NCBI GenBank assembly: GCA_030761205.1
Contig: JAULJL010000028.1
Span: 16,357,001 to 16,421,000, forward strand
DNA: 64,000 nt
From: Fremontodendron californicum
Lineage: Eukaryota > Streptophyta > Magnoliopsida > Malvales > Malvaceae
Direction: 5' to 3'
Part shown: piece by piece, positions 11,490-21,318 of the stretch
Layout: each line of letters opens with the position of its first letter
Position numbering within the stretch: the first letter of the stretch is position 1
Program-made: the position numbers and the translations under genes
Notes under the pieces: generated by a model
Database searches by the model: none
Told to the model about the DNA's origin: nothing
The model's input: the letters and a program-made list of their open reading frames with translations, nothing else

Positions 11490-11910
11490 GTAAGCCCAAA
11501 AACAACTTTTCAAGACCTCCGAGCACAATTTTTAAGACCTTCAGGCATTTTTTTTCAAGACCTCCGGGCACCATTTTTAAAACCTCTGGGTTACCATTTT
11601 CCAAGATCCCCGGGCATCGTTTTTAAAACCTCTGGGTTACCATTTTCCAAGATCCCCGGGCATCGTTTTCTTTTAAGACCTCCAGGCACCTTTTTAGAAC
11701 TTCCTGGTTATCGATTTTCAAGACTTTTGGGCACTGTTTTTTTCAAGATCTCCAGTCACCTTTTTTTTTAAGACCTCCAGGCATCGTTTTTAAAACCTCC
11801 GGGCACCATTTTTTTTTTAAAAAACCTTTGGGTTACCTTTTTAAAACCTCCGGACATCATTTTTAAACCTTCGGGTTACCGCTTTTTTAACCTTTGGGTT
11901 GTCGTTTTCA
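11490..11910 (+). repeat. CCTCCGGGCACC-type short tandem repeats in the LTR
   Basis: Units of roughly 30 bp, variations on AAGACCTCCGGGCACCATTT and AAAACCTCTGGGTTACC, repeat more than a dozen times. The same core, in the same sense relative to the element, builds the 110-bp array in the 3' UTR of the inner Ogre-like element (39787-40790). Confidence 0.8.
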
Positions 11911-12588
11911 GATCCGATCGGGGTTTCCTCTAATATAGTCAGATATCCCCATGGGTATTCGGATGTCCTTAGTTGAAAGGGAAAATACGTTTTTCTGTGT
12001 TGTTTTATTTTGTTTTCTTGTTTGAGTTACATTATAGCTTTGCATATTTATATTCATAATTATTTATTCTTTATGCACAAAAACCGTTTTTTGATTTTTA
12101 AAAATTCTAAAGCAAGGCGATATTCTCGAGTTAAAATAATTCATGAGTTCTCTACCGGATTTACCGGGGAGAATTTCATCAATTATCATTAACAATAGAA
12201 CATCCTTTAAAAAAAAAAGAGAATGATACATATGATTTTAAAATGAAGAAAAATTCTATATTCCGTCGGAATGCTAGGGAGTATAGAAATTTTTGTGGTA
12301 ACAAAAATTCCGAATCATTCTTAAATAATGTGATTTTTTTTAGGGGAATTATTTTAAATACCAAATTGAAACCAACTTTCATCGAGATCAAAGATAACAC
12401 ATGATTAATTAAAATTTCGATTTCATACGGGAATTGTGGGATGCTAATACCTTGCCCATACGTAACTGACTCCCGAACCCAATTTGTTTTTCTCTGGTTT
12501 TAAGCTCATACTTTAAAATTAGTTTTCAAAAGATTTTAATTAATTTTAATTTTTTTGCAAAAGACCGATTTTAATAGGTGGCCAATCA

Positions 12589-14074
12589 TGATAAGTTCAT
12601 AAATTACACATTTTATGCCTTTCCTATTCTTAGCTTTTGTTATGTTTTCTATCTGTATTTTAGTTACTTATGTTATGTTTTTGAATTTCAGGTATATTTA
12701 GGAGAATGAACCAAAAACACATCGATTAGGATGTTAAAGAGCTTATAAAATCACAATCACAAGATGGAAGAAGACTTGGGAGTAAAAAAGATCAAATTCT
12801 TGGTGCAAAGCAAGAAGGCAGATTTGACCTCTGGAGTTTGTTACTAAGAAAACATGATGTTAAATTCTTTAATCAAAGAAACTTCCAACTTAACTCTTGA
12901 AGCTTATTTGAAGAGCTTTCCAAAGGTATATCATTCGCCCAAATCGAATAAGAAATGGTCATCCAAATCGGCTAAGGAAGTGCGAGAAGATACAGCAGTA
13001 GAGAAAAATATTTCGAGAGCTTAGCATCTTGGCATCGGAATCTGGCACCATGGTGCCCGGAGACTTTCCAAAACCGAATTTTTTGCCTCCTAACTTTACT
13101 TGTGCGGTAAAAAAAGGTTCTCAATGTTTTAAAGCCCTATAAATAGCATGATTTGAGCCACAAAGTGGACATGTTTTGGTTATTATTAATCTTCTTCTTC
13201 TTCTCCATTCTATTATTTTCTTTTTAGTTTTATGTTTATTTTATCTATGCCTAAGCTAGGCTAAACTTTCTTTTGGTTAAGGGTGATTTTAAAGCCCTAG
13301 ACATGATTGTTAGTTAATAAATTTCAGGTTGTCTTTCAACTCTCTTTTGAATTTGTTATATTCTACTGTTTGCTTGTTATAAATTGCTATCTTGTTTATT
13401 TAGGTATGCAACTAGATGAATATTATAGTGATTTGATTGCTAGTTTAGTGTTTTGATTCGTAATTGTCAAGATTCCTAAACATAAGTAGCAAATTGTTAT
13501 CAATGATTATGGGATATTTTCGTTTGATACAATGTAGAGTATGGCTCAAGTTAAATGAACCCCGCTTGTGTGTGTTTGTTGCTTGATTTAATCTATCTTT
13601 CTAAATTGAATGCTTTCATTGAATTAAATTTAGAGAGCTTATCCTAGGTTGTTCATTTAAAAGAGATTGGGTAAAAGCGCTTGTTCTTTTTCCCAATGAC
13701 ATAGTAAGGACAGATTCGAGACAATGACCACGTGTGTGTTGTCTTAGGGTTATTAAATTTAGAAGAAAGAGTGAAAGATAATTATGATTATTGACTATAT
13801 TTCATGTTTAGTGGTGGAGAATGACTCCTTAACCATACTTTTCATCATTATTATTATTTGATATATTTAAATACCTACTTCTTTAAATTTTAGTTTTCTT
13901 ATTTTCTTTGCATTTCCAAAAACCAAACCCCCTCCCAGTTTAGTTTTGGTATTAGAATCAATTAACATATAAATTAATAACAATCTCTGTGGATTCGACC
14001 CTTGCTTACTACTATACATAATTGCAATCATACATTAGTGCAAGGTTTTAATAGATACATTATTTTGTGTATCA
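12589..14074 (+). mobile_element. Solo Athila-type LTR with target duplication
   Basis: It starts TGATAAGTTCATAAATTACAC and ends TTTGTGTATCA, flanked on both sides by AATCA (12584-12588 and 14075-14079). Joining the flanks across one AATCA restores the continuous Ogre U5 sequence (GGTGGCC/AATCA/CACCTAGC), which proves the insertion. It belongs to the LTR family at 18602, 23092 and 59720, with a TATA box at 13138-13145. No internal sequence or second LTR is present, so it most likely arose by LTR-LTR recombination. Confidence 0.92.
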
Positions 14075-14209
14075 AATCACACCTAGCATAATAAGATTGG
14101 TGGTGACTCCCTTTTTTCAAGGTTTTTAGAACCCATCAGTGTTATTGAGGATTCATTATCTTTTCCAACCCCCAACGTCATTGGCGGTCGCGAGACCGTT
14201 ACGACAGTT

Positions 14210-14226
14210 TGGCGACTCCACTGGGG
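14210..14226 (+). promoter_or_regulatory. Primer-binding site, tRNA-Arg type
   Basis: TGGCGACTCCACTGGGG lies 3 nt after the LTR end. It is complementary, apparently with one mismatch, to the 3' end of plant tRNA-Arg(ACG) plus CCA, the primer type reported for Ogre elements. Confidence 0.88.
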
Positions 14227-15130
14227 ATATTTAAAGAGTCAAGCCTAAAATTAATCATGTGTTATCAAAAATCTTGATTTGTTGGTTTTAATCGGTATTT
14301 AACTATAATTCCCATATTTTTTAAATTAAAGAGGACTTCCTTAAATAATATTTGTGAATATATTCATTTACATGCATATTATTGTTTCTCTCTTGTTAAT
14401 TGATGTTGTACATTATTTGATCTTTTAAATAAACTGTTGGGGCATTTGGAATAAGGGTTGTAGAATAGGTGGTGAAAGATTTGTTTGTTCCTCCTCACAC
14501 GCTGCACCTGCATTTGCATAACATGAGCTTTATTCCCGGGCTCCGTCCTTTCTATGTGGAGGTAAATTAATTACGCCTTCGTGACTAACAATCTGCATGG
14601 GCTAGCGAAACACTTCCAGAGTATAAAGTCCCTAAGCTCTCGTGGTGATCCTCCGCATAGGCTAGAAAAATATACTCTAACAAATTGAACATTTTCCTTT
14701 AGATTGGGGTGCCCTACTAGTCCTCACGGACGACAGGGAGGAGCAATTTGGGGCTTTTTAGAACTAATCTGAACCTCATATAATGAGCCATAAGGAGCCA
14801 CCTAGATAGAGTCATGCCAAATTTCTTAGTTTCACCCTACTAGGGACACATGGAGGAACACTTCTTACTTTTCACTGCTTATTTTATAATTAAATAAGAA
14901 TTGTAAACTGGTAGTGTTGAATAAAGATTTGGATACCTGTGGCATAATAGACCCACTACCCAAAATTTTTTATGGAAACTTTTTTCTTTTGAAAATAATA
15001 TTTTGACTAAGTTTTAATTTTATTGGGGAAAACGTGTTTCAAAAAAATTCGTGGATCAAATTTGGAGGGCAAATCTTGCATGATGAAATTTTTGAATAAT
15101 TAAGATTAGTTCCACCATTTTAATTTAATT
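14227..15130 (+). other. Conserved Ogre-like 5' leader
   Basis: No open frame. It aligns with the leaders at 47690-48486 and 6720-7516. Landmarks are TTGTAGAATAGGTGGTGAAA near 14458, GGGCTAGCGAAACACTTCC near 14600, an AGTATAAAGTCC next to it and CCTCCGCATAGGCTAG near 14650. A partial internal duplication (CTTCGTGA... and CTCGTGGTGATCCTCCGCAT) suggests a folded RNA. The first 90 bases hold the leader arm of the inverted repeat. Confidence 0.65.
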
Positions 15131-17880
15131 ATTGTATAATTTCTTTGTGTATTAATTTGCTTATTCTTTACATGCATCATGTTGGCATCAGGTTGTATTC
15201 ATGACATACAAAGCTCATTTATCATAGACTATATTTGTGAGACGAAAAGGAAGGCATACACGGCTAAAAAGAGCACCGAGGAATATGCATGTAGGTCTAT
15301 ACCTTGTCACAATGAAAGCACTTGTCTCATGTTGACATCCTTGTGAAACAAATAAATTTTGAACTTTAAATGCTTTGTGTCATATTGTGTTTTAGCAATA
15401 ATTTGAATTTGCAAAAAAAAAAAAAAATAGTGGAAAATTTTGATTTTGTAAAAATTGAACAATAATAATGTGTTTTTAAAAAGAAAATTCTTTTTTTTTC
15501 ACATTAAGAAATAATGGAGTCTCGAGATTATTGATGCTTATTGTTAGAAATGAACCAATACCTTATACTTCTCTTTCGAGCTTTCCCATGCCTAAATCCT
15601 TTGAATTGAGACCACTTGAAAGGCCTAATACTTCAAGGAAGAAGAATTATAAGCCATGATCACTGTAAAATGACAAATGTGTAAATCCTGGCCTAAGCTA
15701 TGAACAATGGAATTTATTGAATTTTTTTTTGAGGTCCCTAGATACTCTAACAATTCAAACATTTTTTTCAAGAATCCAGATCATGGTAATTTGATGTGTG
15801 TCAAGATTGTGCCAAAACCATCCACATCCTTTCCAATAACAAAAAACAAAACACGAATTTCCCAAAAATCATTTATGATTCACATCTCGGGGCACATTGA
15901 CTAAACAATATTATCTCATGTCTCCAGAAAAACCTTTTTGGGCCATATTCTTTCTTATCACCTCGAACAACCCAAGATCAAAATAATTGTTTCAAACCTC
16001 GAGGGATAGAATTTGGAATACTCTTTGCAACATGAATTGCACTATCATATGAATTCCCCTTTGTATGGCTAATCAAAATGGGGCATCGTTTGTAGACATG
16101 GTGGATATGTGGTGGATAGAAATGAAGTAATGCATGAATTTTTGGGGCATGCATCCATCAAAAAAAGAAAAAAAAAAAGAAAAGAAAAAGAAGATGAAAA
16201 AAAATGCAAAAATTGAGTGTTACATCATGCATTTACAAAATTCAATATGGTTTCGAGAATAAAAATAACATTCTCAACATTTTTTCCTCCAAGGAATGAC
16301 TTTTCAATTTAATTAGTTGTATTTGAGATAAAAATGGTCATCTTTCATCATCCTTTCACAAATATAAAAATATCCCCGTTGCTACCCCTTTTGAGCATAA
16401 GGAATTCTTTCTTTGAACTCTGATCAAAGATCACCCTCCACATCGGAGGGGAAATACGAGGAAGGATCTTTTCAAAGATCACAGATAAATGAGTCCTAAC
16501 TCAAAGATAGATACGAGGTAAATTGAGCTCCCAAATAAGTATAGGCTCACTCTATCAAAGTGGAAAAGCGTCAATAAAAAAAGAATGAAAAAGAAAAAAA
16601 AATATGGAAAAGATGGCCAAATGAAAGCCCAAGAACAAAAAAAAAAAAAAAAGGAAAAATCAAAAGATGAAAAGAGAACTCAGAAAAGACAAATGTTTCG
16701 AAAGGAATTCTCCTCAGGAAATAATTCTATATTCGATTACCCTTAAACACATATTTTGGGCCTATTTATCCTTTCTTTCTGAACTGAACCTTGGCCTACA
16801 CTACGTACCTTGAAAAGACCATTTTGAACAAGCATGGCCATTTAAACTGATGAGTTTATTCCTAGAGAAACAGATGAGGCTTTAGTCTTCTTTCCTGGTT
16901 AAAACTATTGTTTTCGGATAAATTTTGAATTCTTAAATGTATGATGAAGCAATCAATGAAAAAAATGAAATGAAAAATGGAAAGAATGGGACTCTAGGGT
17001 GAAAACCCAAAAATACGCAGTCTAGAGTAAAATGGGAGAATTTTTTATGCCGCCTATGGTATTGTCGAGGCCATGAAAAAAGAGAAAGTCATTTTGAAGA
17101 AATCGAGGAACATCTGGAAATTTCTAAACAACCCAAACTGTTATCTCTCATTTGGAGGATTGACTTTGAAAACTAAACCTATTTTCCCCCTCCAAATTGA
17201 CCTTCCGACCTTGAATATTCTGGCAAACCTTGACGCCTGTCAAAACGCCATAATTTGGAAGCTAAAAGAATGTCAAATTTGTTTGATCTTCGAGGAATTC
17301 ATGTCTTATAAACTTGTTTCATTTGTGAGCCTAGAAGGGGCATACATTTTCTTATTGTGAAGTTTTCTTGGATCAACCAAAACCTTGTTGCACCAAGCCC
17401 TTCAACTCAATTTGAAAAGCCAAATTGACATTCAGAAGAAATTTCTAACAGTGATCATCAGCCTTCAAGAGATTTGGATGTCACGCACTGTGGGAATAAC
17501 ATTTTTGGCTCAAAAGTTTTCAATAACTGAGTAATTTTTTTAAAGGGGGAAAACAAAGAAAAAAAATGAAAATATTTTTGAAGTAACCATTTTTGAATAA
17601 AAATGATGTTGACATAAGACAAGGGTTCTTCTGACCGAAAGGTATGAAACTACTGAGGTAGATCTTGACTCTCAAAAAAGTGTAGAAGGAATTAACATTC
17701 GAAAAATAGATGTTCGTGGATAAGAGTTTGAAAATTGTTGGGGCAAAGAGATAATACAAGATTTAAGGAGGGATGATCTCTTATGGTGCACAAGTGTTCA
17801 GGATACATTCTATTTTGAAAAAATGAATTGGAAAGGCTAAGCCAAATTTAATAAAACCAATCGGGGCATTAAGAGGTTGT
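15131..17880 (+). other. Conserved internal region with a trace of the gag 3' end
   Basis: Near 15270-15360 the sequence CATGTAGGTCTATACCTTGTCACAATGAAAGCACTTGTCTCATG matches what follows gag at 43520-43600, so the gag gene was removed upstream of this point. The rest aligns in order with 41241-43500 and 55560-57900. Landmarks include CAAGAATCCAGATCATGGTAATTTG near 15770, a CACCCTCCACATCGGAGGGG segment near 16430, TTGGGCCTATTTATCC near 16757, a GACTCTAGGGTGAAAACCC segment near 16990, and a segment ending TTGTTGGGGCAAAGAG near 17745. ORFs at 15707-15904 and 17073-17360 lie in it; neither resembles a known family. No protease, RT, RNase H or integrase motif is seen. Confidence 0.55.
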
Positions 17881-17889
17881 GATCATTAG

Positions 17890-18596
17890 ATTAATCATTC
17901 GTGGGCATATGCATTATTTTAATCATTGCATTCGCATCATCCTGACACGTATTGTCACATTCGCATCATTCATGATCATTTTGTGACATTGTTAATTTCT
18001 ACATCTCCATCGTTTTATGAAGCATTTGCATTATTCGCAGGCATTTGCATTTGTATCATTCATGAACATTCGCATCTTTGTTGATCTTTGCATCTGCATC
18101 GTGTCTGAAGCATTTGCATCATTCGTGGGTACTTGCATTTGCACTGTTCCATGAGCATCTATATTTTTGCATTTACATCAATTGTGAACTTTCTTGAGCA
18201 ATTGCATCATTTCTATACATCTTCACTATTTCTTGGTAACTCCAGTTACACCATCCATGGATCATTTACATAAACACGTAAAAAATTAAAAACAATTCGT
18301 AAGGGCATTTGCATCATTTCATGAAGCATTTGCATTATTCGAGGATATTTGCATTTGCATCATTCATGAGCATTTGCATCTTTGTTGATCTTTGCATTTG
18401 CATCATTTCATGAAGAACTTGTATCATTCGGGGACATTTGCATTTGCGTCATTCATGAGCATTTGCATCATTCGAGGGTATTTGCATCTGTATCTTTTCA
18501 TTAAGCATTTTCATCATTCGAGGGAATTTGCATCTACAATTTTTCACGAGCATTTGCATAACTATTGATTTCTACATCTACATCTTTTCATGAAGC
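17890..18596 (+). repeat. TTTGCATC-type tandem array (3' UTR)
   Basis: Dozens of short units such as GCATTTGCATCATTCGAGG and TTTGCATCTGCATC, with loose phasing. The array continues on the other side of the nested Athila element at 24646-24835. The same array occurs in the same sense in the inner element (40791-41240) and as a trace at 55480-55560. Confidence 0.85.
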
Positions 18597-19065
18597 ATTT
18601 GTGATAAGCTCATAAAATATACATTTTATGCCTTTCTATCTTTAGTTTTGTTATGTTTTCGATCTTTATCTTGTTTACTTATATTATATTTTTGGATTAT
18701 AGGTATATTTAAAAAAAAATGAAGTCAAAATATGTCAATAATGATGGTAAAGAGCTTACAAAATCATAATCACAAGATGGAAGAAGACTTGGGAGTCAAA
18801 AAGATCAAATTATTAGTGCTAAGTGATCAGGCATATTTGACCTTTAGAGCTTCTTGCTAAAAAATCATTATGTTAAAGACTTTATTAAGAAACTTTCTTC
18901 TTAACTTTTGAATCTGACTTGAATACCTTTCCAAAGATAGTTTACACGCCCAAAGCGGACAAGAAATGGTCATCCAAATCATCTTACGAAGTACTAGATT
19001 GTACAGCAGCCAAACGAGCCAAGACAGGGAGCTCGGCGCCGTGGCGCCCCATGGGCAGAAACTTG

Positions 19066-19098
19066 GCACTGAAGCACTGGAAGTTGGTGCTGCAGTGC
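19066..19098 (+). other. GC-rich hairpin in the Athila LTR
   Basis: GCACTGAAGCAC (19066-19077) and GTGCTGCAGTGC (19087-19098) are reverse complements apart from one position, with a 9-nt loop. The neighbour GGCGCCGTGGCGCC (19035-19048) is a repeated palindrome. The same site in the other LTRs (23555-23592, 13050-13062, 60170-60200) is also palindromic but different in sequence. Confidence 0.65.
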
Positions 19099-19221
19099 TG
19101 AGTTGCTGACTCCAAAACCAAAAAATACGACAAAAAAAACCAAAAATTACCCAAAATTTTCCTTATTTTGACTCAAAGCTTCCTTGATCACCAAGAAAGG
19201 GTTTCCAAGGTCAAAAAGCTC

Positions 19222-19229
19222 TATAAATA
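19222..19229 (+). promoter_or_regulatory. TATA box of the Athila LTR
   Basis: TATAAATA within AGCTCTATAAATACCATC. It is conserved at the matching place in the three sister LTRs (23710-23717, 13138-13145, 60319-60326), which supports its role as the core promoter. Confidence 0.7.
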
Positions 19230-20165
19230 CCATCTTTTGAGTCACAAACTATTATCTTTTGAGGAGACTCAAGGGATCATCATTATTATTCTTCTTCTCC
19301 ATTCTTTTTATTTCATTTTTAGTTTTATGTATATATTATCTATGCATGTTAGTCTAAACTTCTTTGGTTAAGGGTAATTTCAAAGCCCTAGACAAGTTTT
19401 GTAATTGATTTTCAGATTTATCTATTATTAGTTTTCTATCAAAGTTGATTGTGTTATTCTATAAGAATTGTTCATGATGTTGTCTTGATTTGTTTAGGTG
19501 CGCAACTAGATAGATCTTGATAATTATCTAATGCTAGTTTATGAGTCTTGATCCGTGTAATTGTCTTGATTTCCTATTCATAAGTGGCAATTTGTAATTC
19601 ATGATTATGTTGGGTTTTCGGGAATTTCAATGTGGAACATAATATAAGTTGAACAATCCGAGCTTACGTGTTTGTTGCTTAGATCAACCTATCTTTCTCA
19701 TCATAAAGCTATTATCAAATTGAATTTAGAGAGCTTATTCTAGGTTGTTTGATAATTAGAGATTAAATAGAGAGCTTATTCTATTTAACGACAAACTAAG
19801 GAAAGATTGGGGTAGCAGAGCTTATTGTTATCTACGGTTGATAATTTTGATAGTTAATTGATATTAATAGATCTGAAATTGATTCTCAATGATGTCTAGT
19901 GGTGGAGAATGAAACCTTAACCATACTTCTCTTATATTTGATTTTCTCTTATTTATTTGCTTTTTACTTATCTTGTTTTCTTTACTTTTAATTATTTCAA
20001 AACCCCTTTTTCTTTTCTTGTTCTTGAATTTAAGTTTTAAACTAGTAATTTATAAACTAAAAACCAATCTCTGTGGATTCGACCCTTGCATGCTACTTTA
20101 CAATAATTGATCATATTATTTGCAAGGTTTAATAAAGATATACTCTTTTAAGTGCATCAAGTTTT

Positions 20166-20176
20166 TGGTGCCGTTG
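20166..20176 (+). promoter_or_regulatory. Truncated PBS, tRNA-Asp type
   Basis: Only TGGTGCCGTTG remains; the sequence then continues TAATTAATTT. In the element at 59720 the full site is followed 56 bp later by another GTTG and the same TAATTAATTT. A deletion between GTTG repeats explains the loss. Confidence 0.75.
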
Positions 20177-20279
20177 TAATTAATTTTATTTTTCTTGTAC
20201 ATACAAGCTTTTTTTTTTCAAATTTTGAGCTAAACACGGTGGAATTGAGCAATTTAACATTGAAGAGTAGGTGGCATAC

Positions 20280-21318
20280 ATAAACATGGAGAACCAACGA
20301 GCCAATATCACCTCCCCAGTTCAACAATTGGCCATGGGTAATGTTCAATAATCAAGGCAGTGTGGAGTGTGCTTCATGATGGATCATTCAACCAATTGGT
20401 GCCCATACTATCGAAAAGATAATTTTTAACCAGCCTATGATGTGGAAGGATACCAAAGCCAACAAGGGTTCCACCAACAACAGTGTGATCCTTTCCCAAA
20501 CACTTACAATGAGGGATGGTGGGATCATCCTAATTATGGCTACTCGGGAAATTATCAAGAAATAGATCCCTATGCCAACTACAATCATCCATTGAGTTTC
20601 AATCAATCATGGTCTTATGAACAAGATCTTTTTCAACACCCACCTTAAAACTCAGGTACTTCTTTAGAAGACCTTGTTAATACTATTGTTGATAATACTT
20701 TGGAAATTCAACAGGAAACAAAGGCAATGCAACAAGAAACAAGGGCATATCAACAGGAAGCAAGGGAAAGTATCTTGAGTTTGGAAATGCAAATGAGCCA
20801 ATTGGCTAGTGGTATGGCGCGATAGGTAGAAAAAATGATCTGAAGAACTACATGAACATGATCCAAATGAGAATACTATTCCAGAACAACTTGAGGATGA
20901 ATCAGAAAGTCCAAGGGAACCCGAGGATGAGACAAAATTAGAGATGGATTTTATTCTTGAGGATAATGAAGCCATAATTAAGTGTACATCAGCACCTGAG
21001 GTAACTTTTAAGGTTCCAATTTTTACTAATGTTTCTTCTCCACCTTTTCCTAGTAGATTCGCAAAGTTCAAGGAGGAGGAACATGAACAAGACATGCTGG
21101 AAACCTCAAACAGTTTGTTTGTGGATGCCATTCAACAAGTACCAAAAGTTGCACCATTCCTTGATGAGTTATGCACCACAAAGGATGATGGAATAATACT
21201 TGTAATGGAGAATGCATCCACTATTGTGCAAAGAAAGCTTACTACCAAACGCACAAATTTGGGAAGTTCCATGTATGAGCCTGACAAGCCTAAAAAGCCA
21301 AAAAGGGGTGTTGATTAG
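20280..21318 (+). pseudogene. gag: Athila gag C-terminus and gag-pro linker, truncated
   Basis: Translation from 20284 gives MENQRANITSPVQQ, a stop, then a zinc knuckle CGVCFMMDHSTNWC (C-X2-C-X4-H-X4-C). A Tyr/Asn/Gln-rich tail follows, open from 20442 to 20648 with WWDHPNYGY. After a stop come Gln-rich heptads (EIQQETKAMQQETRAYQQEA) and MQMSQLASGMA. The open stretch 20944-21318 carries FPSRFAKFKEEE and FVDAIQQVPKVAPFLDELCT, the region that precedes the protease in Athila polyproteins, and VQRKLTTK. It ends where the protease should start. The N-terminal gag core is missing. Several stops make this a relic, although the segment after 20944 is still an open 124-codon frame. Confidence 0.8.

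Larger units (their letters stand above)
9264..14206 (+). repeat. 5' Ogre-like LTR (interrupted by a solo LTR)
   Basis: It starts TGTAGACAGC and ends GACCGTTACGACA, 3 nt before the PBS. The length is 4943 bp, or about 3452 bp without the nested LTR and its duplication. The 3' end matches the LTR family of the compact element at 3631-9271. In order it contains TCAA-rich AAAGTCAAC motifs (9400-9560), a 48-bp repeat array, a polypurine segment (10410-10480) after an AGC microsatellite, a CCTCCGGGCACC array (11490-11910) and the U5 region (12300-14206). ORFs within it follow the low-complexity tracts and resemble nothing. Confidence 0.7.
12343..14313 (+). promoter_or_regulatory. U5-leader inverted repeat around the PBS
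   Basis: The LTR arm 12343-12410 runs from GGGGAATT to CATGATTAATT. The leader arm 14249-14313 runs from AATTAATCATG to AATTCCC. The arms are reverse complements along their length, with an exact 18-nt block (GATAACACATGATTAATT) and further exact blocks TTAAATACC and AAACCAAC. Without the nested solo LTR and its duplication, the loop between arms is about 347 nt. It holds the end of U5 and the PBS 22 nt upstream of the leader arm. Confidence 0.7.
18602..20159 (+). repeat. 5' LTR of the Athila derivative
   Basis: It starts TGATAAGCTCATAAAATATAC and ends TTAAGTGCATCA. It is 1558 bp, with a TATA box at 19222-19229 and a GC-rich palindromic island at 19033-19098. Short ORFs here are parts of the LTR, not genes. 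Confidence 0.92.

Noticed and set aside
20442..20648. 68-codon Tyr/Asn/Gln-rich ORF as a host gene
   Set aside because: It follows directly after a gag zinc knuckle and matches the tail after the knuckle in the Athila gag at 62431, so it is retroelement sequence.
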